Position numbers and translations under genes: made by a program. A DNA stretch of 64,000 bases from Tetranychus cinnabarinus (lineage: Eukaryota; Arthropoda; Arachnida; Trombidiformes; Tetranychidae): positions 7,147,501-7,211,500 of the forward strand of contig WHVY01000004.1 in the NCBI GenBank assembly GCA_022266195.1, read 5' to 3'. Below are positions 59,812-64,000 of this stretch, piece by piece (position 1 is the first letter of the stretch; the number at the start of each line of letters is the position of its first letter). The notes below the pieces were generated by a model. That model worked only from the letters and a program-made list of their open reading frames with translations. It did not search any database and was not told the origin of the DNA.

Positions 59812-61165
59812 TTACTAAAAAGACACAATTGTCACTTTTATGCACTAATTTGCACAAAATAACACAAAAATTGAAAGAGAAATGGGCAAAAACGGGTAAA
59901 TATCAATTTCTTTCGAGTTTGCATTCTGTTAGTTTGTAGGGAATTGAGAGCTGAGTTTCTTCATGCGATTTAAAAGTGTCTCTGATCTCCAGTTTTCGAA
60001 AAAATCGCGTTCAAAGTTGAAACTTAAATAGCTTTTTGTACAATAATGGAAGGAGATTTTTTCACGAAACTTCATTGCGCTATGTTATTTTTGATGGTAA
60101 ACCAGAAAAGGGTCTTATTATGAGAAATAAAGTTTTATGTTTTTGTCCAACTTCGATTCTTCGATTTTCACTCAAATCGATCTCATTCTCTGACCGTGCA
60201 TGTTAGAGAGCTGAAACTCATTCTACATCTATAAAAATTGTTTACACACATCATGGTAGTAATAATTTCTCCAATTCATTAACAGTTTTCTCGATTTTGG
60301 ACATTGACCAGAAAAATTTGAGGCTGAATATTTCGAGAATGGCTTCACCTGAAATCGTCATTCTTCGATCAAACATTAGATTTCTCCATCGGCACTAACA
60401 TGGTATGACTGAAAACCGAATAAAGCTTAGCTAAGTCATTTAATATTGAATTTTGTTCTAACACATCATAAGTAACCATTTACCTTTGTTAATCTGGTAT
60501 CAAATCTGGCAACCTGAGCAATACAATGTTATAACTCTTTTCCTAGTTTGTTGAATGATCTGAGTTTTCAATTTACCATAGCCTAAAATGTAATCTAATG
60601 TTTGAAGAAAGAATGACGATTGTAGGTGAAGCCATTCTCGAAATATTGAGCCTCAAATTTTTCTGGTCAATGTCCAAAATCGAGAAAACTGTTGATGAAT
60701 TGGAGAAAGTATTACTTCCATGATATGTGTAAACCAAATTTAGGAATGAAAAATAAGTTTCAGCTCTCTAACATGTGCGGTCAAAGAATGGGATCGGTTT
60801 GAGAGAAAATCGAAGAATCGAAGTTGTACGAAAACAGAAAACTTTATCTCTCTTTATAAGACCATTTTCTAGTTCATCATCAAAATTTACATCAAGGCAA
60901 TGAAGTTTCATGAAAAAATTCACTTCCATTTCTGTACAAATAGCTATTTAAGTTTCAACTTTGAACGCGATTTTTTCGAAAACTGGGGATCAGAGAAACT
61001 TTTAAATCGCACAGAGAAACTCAGCTTTCAATTTCTTACAAGCTAACTGAGTCTAAATTTGCGTGAAACTGGTATTTACCCGTTTATGCCCATTTCTCTT
61101 TAACTATTTTTGTTATTCTGTGCAAATTAGTGCATAAAAGTGACAATTGTGTCTTTTTACTTCAA
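59812..61165. mobile_element. Foldback element with long inverted arms
   Basis: The left arm (59,812-60,388) is the inverted copy of the right arm (60,590-61,165), about 580 bp each, around a 200-bp centre. Paired landmarks are 'gacacaattgtcacttttatgcactaatttgcaca' (59,821) with its complement at 61,122-61,157, 'cgcgttcaaagttgaaacttaaatagct' (60,006) with 60,946-60,973, and 'caaacattagatt' (60,371) with its complement near 60,600. Arms differ by scattered substitutions and small indels. No transposase ORF is present, so it is a non-autonomous foldback or long-TIR element, or two copies inserted head to head. The outermost bases are not clean enough to define a target duplication. Confidence 0.8.
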
Positions 61166-64000
61166 CTAATATTTTATAACATCTTTACATTAATAAAAAA
61201 CATAATTTTCAGTCAAATCTTTAATTTAGGGTGAAGTTACAATCAAGAATACAAAAATAATAATGGAAGACAGTGTTGCGTTGAAGAGTAGCGACGATTT
61301 GGTCTTCTAATGAAAGTTCTGCTGAATGAATGCTGTTCTTTAAATGATATTTTGCTTAACCATATTAAACAATTCAGCATTAATGATGTTTAAACTAAAG
61401 ATAGGTGCAGTCGCTTTGATCAGTCATATCAAGCTAATAACAAAGCACAATTGGACTTGGATTTCACGCACCTGCAAACCCTCAACGTCTCGACTCGTAA
61501 CTCGAAAGGCAAACTTGTAGCCGCAATATAACTTGAGGCTTTTAACTGACAAAATTTTGGCTTTGATACAATGTTTGTTGCAATAATGAGTTTTGTCTTT
61601 CATTAGATGCACAAAGTAAATCGAAAGTAAATGAATACCATTTCAAGTTGTCTTCCTTTGAATACATTGTAAGTTTTAAACATGTTCAACTGTACAACTG
61701 TGTTTGTCAAATGTTGAAATATAACAAAATGCATCGCAACAATTAGCATATTTAATCAGGCTTATTAATTCCACAGCACATTCATCAAATGAACCATTTA
61801 ACTGATCCTCAGCAATGTTCAACAATCCTTTTGAATAATCTTATGGATTGGTGGAAACTAGGTGAAGCCTTTTCTTCCAATTGAGTTGACAAAAAATTAA
61901 GTGATGGCAAAAGTAACGAAAATAATTGAGCTGCAAAAAATAATTTCCTAAATAATTGATAAACCAGAAAGCGTTATAATGATAATCAACTAGGGAATTG
62001 GAAAATGATAGACAATTAAAATTGAGCTCAAGTTGAAATTGAATTTGATAACAGGAGCCTGGAATGGAGGCAGGGATTGAAAACTGGAGTGAAGTGAAAC
62101 GAAATGAAGAAAAGGTTAAATGAATGAAATGAATGTGACAGAGACACATTTGATTATCAATCATTTTTCACTCTTTGAGCACAATTTATTCAGTTAAATT
62201 CAAAATAATGAAACTTCTATCCCAACAGAAAGGTGAACAAAAAAGTGTAAATCACAAAATTTTAAAACACTTTTTTCCTTTGCTCATTTCATTTGCATTT
62301 TATATTGCAATTCCCAGTTCATATTAAAGAGTCTCTTATCCAGGTTCACTTTTCATCTAATTAACTCAATCTTAACACCATTCACCAAATTCAGAATTAA
62401 TCTCAACTCTGAACATTTGCTTGTCGCTGGACTGTCCAATCAATTTATGCAAAAAAAGGATCAACAATCGACTACAAAATATTGAATAAATTTCACGTTT
62501 GGCTTCATTTTTGCTCTGTTTAAAGGCGATAACAATGAAGTCAATTAGTCTGAATAATCAATCTTAGTCAACTTTGTCTTATGTCTTTGACTTTTTGGAA
62601 ACTAATTTTACGTTAATTTTGATGATTTGATCAATTTTGATTTTCCTTTCAATATCAACTTAGAGGTTTCCTGAACCTTTTTCAATTTCAAAGATTCTCC
62701 TCATGATTAACAATGAATTATTTTTAGTATTTGGGTTACGTAGGTGTGAATGGTTATGAAAATGTCAACAGAGAAGAAAAAAGTGTCAAAAAAGTCGAAT
62801 TAATGTTTTCTTTTAATCATTTACACTTGAAGGTAATACACTGTTTCCAATGGTGCAAATCAAATATTGAGTTATCATTTCAATGAATAAAAATTAGCAA
62901 ATCTTGAAACTGGTTCTTTTGACGAGTAAAATCTGCTTTTTGCAGATTCTTCTTGATTCCAACTTTTGTATCATTTTTTTCCTCTTAATTGCTACCTTGC
63001 ACCTGCACTAAGAAGAAACCTATTTCAACAATTAGCTTGGAAACTGAATTCAACTCAATTTCGGTTAAACCACGTTTCAGCAAGAAAATATTTGTCTAAC
63101 ATTAAGCTTCAAGTCAACAACAAGATAAAAGCATTTTACATCGTAAAAGCATTCAGCAAACACTGTAAGCAGCTTTACTAATAAATGTATTTATAGATGA
63201 AAAGATATTTTATTTTGAAAAATCCTCAAAATTATACCAAGTTATTCACAGCTTATGAGATAATCTTTGGGATCTTGATTAACCTCAACAAAACAGAAGC
63301 TTAAACAATGTCATTATTAAACTCCAATCATATTCTTACCACAACAATGATGTAAAATAGCTCGACAATAAACTTGAAACAGACAAGAAACAGAAATGAA
63401 ATTAAACTCAACAATCAACAGTTGAAATGATTGATCAAATTTGGGTTAAATTTTACTCTGAAAAGCTTTCATTTTTGCTTTTAGGCGACTTTCAAGTCAA
63501 TCATTTGGATGCTCATTATTAAAGCAATCTTGATATGAGAATGAATCTAAAATGAAATTGATATAAAATTGTTTTTAATGAATAACTTAAATCAGCAATT
63601 AAAGTGAAACATAATTTGTAAGAAAATGTATTTTTAGATTTAACAGGGAATCATAAAGGTCTACAGTTACGTGAAAACATTTGACATTAAATAACAATTT
63701 ATACAATTACGATTCTAATGCATGAGAACCCAAATAATGTTAAAGCGAAAGGAAATTTTGAGCAAATTATTTCAACAAAATACAAATTATTATTTAAATT
63801 ATATTTTATACAATTTACTCCAAATTTTAACATAAATTATTCAAATATCACTTTCTTATTCTGAGCATTAAATTATTATTGAATTGTTTACGATTGAAAA
63901 GGATATTGAAAAGATTATCACTTGTAAATTGAAAAATGATTCAATTGACGAAACGAATGGAACTAAAAATTGTACAAAATGAATTCGAGTTTGAAGAAGG
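61166..64000. other. AT-rich end of the window, no gene seen
   Basis: Open frames at 61,424-61,612 (minus), 61,841-62,164 (minus) and 62,966-63,181 (plus) have no recognisable domain or repeat relationship. No late exon of the upstream GPCR was found here. Confidence 0.45.

Overview
The window is AT-rich eukaryotic DNA with spliced genes (GT/AG exon ends, long introns), many simple repeats and many decayed mobile-element pieces. The recognisable proteins are animal ones: a Shroom-family actin regulator, a tachykinin-type GPCR, an ABC transporter of ABCH/ABCG type, a lipocalin-like fragment, topoisomerase II and polybromo. The ABCH-like exon and the insect-like tachykinin receptor point to an arthropod. 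A mite or other chelicerate is a reasonable guess, but the sequence alone does not prove it. No bacterial operon, CRISPR array, rRNA or confident functional tRNA is seen.

Layout. 1-6.9 kb is gene-poor. At 6.9-7.07 kb (minus) lies the first coding exon of an ABC transporter, ending just before the Walker A loop. 7.8-8.65 kb holds an interspersed repeat and a broken copy of the polybromo BAH domain. 10.7-11.9 kb is a decayed foldback structure. 12.1-12.5 kb carries two lipocalin-like exons. 15.0-19.5 kb (minus) is an intronless, broken topoisomerase II copy. It is split by a 2,567-bp LTR element (176-bp LTRs, 4-bp target duplication, PBS-like and polypurine sites). That element encodes no gag-pol; instead it carries, antisense to its own LTR polarity, a zinc-finger ORF and a frameshifted AP-endonuclease-like (EEP) domain. 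19.66-20.8 kb and 26.3-27.3 kb hold a second repeat family, including a nearly spacer-free 400-bp palindrome.

32.2-41.1 kb (minus) is the best gene in the window: a Shroom homologue in two phase-compatible exons around a 5.4-kb intron. The intron contains a Tc1/mariner-type MITE. 44.4-45.9 kb holds a tRNA-like/SINE-like head, a second orphan EEP-like ORF pair and two GATC-rich clusters. 49.76-50.41 kb (plus) is the first coding exon of a tachykinin-like receptor, cut inside the DR(Y) motif. Its remaining exons are not visible in the 13.6 kb that follow. 59.3-61.2 kb contains a foldback element with roughly 580-bp arms and a relative beside it.

The genes do not form a pathway. The main biological story is retrocopies and non-autonomous or foldback elements between the 5' ends of long-intron host genes. 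The most unusual object is the LTR element with antisense zinc-finger and endonuclease cargo nested in the TOP2 pseudogene.
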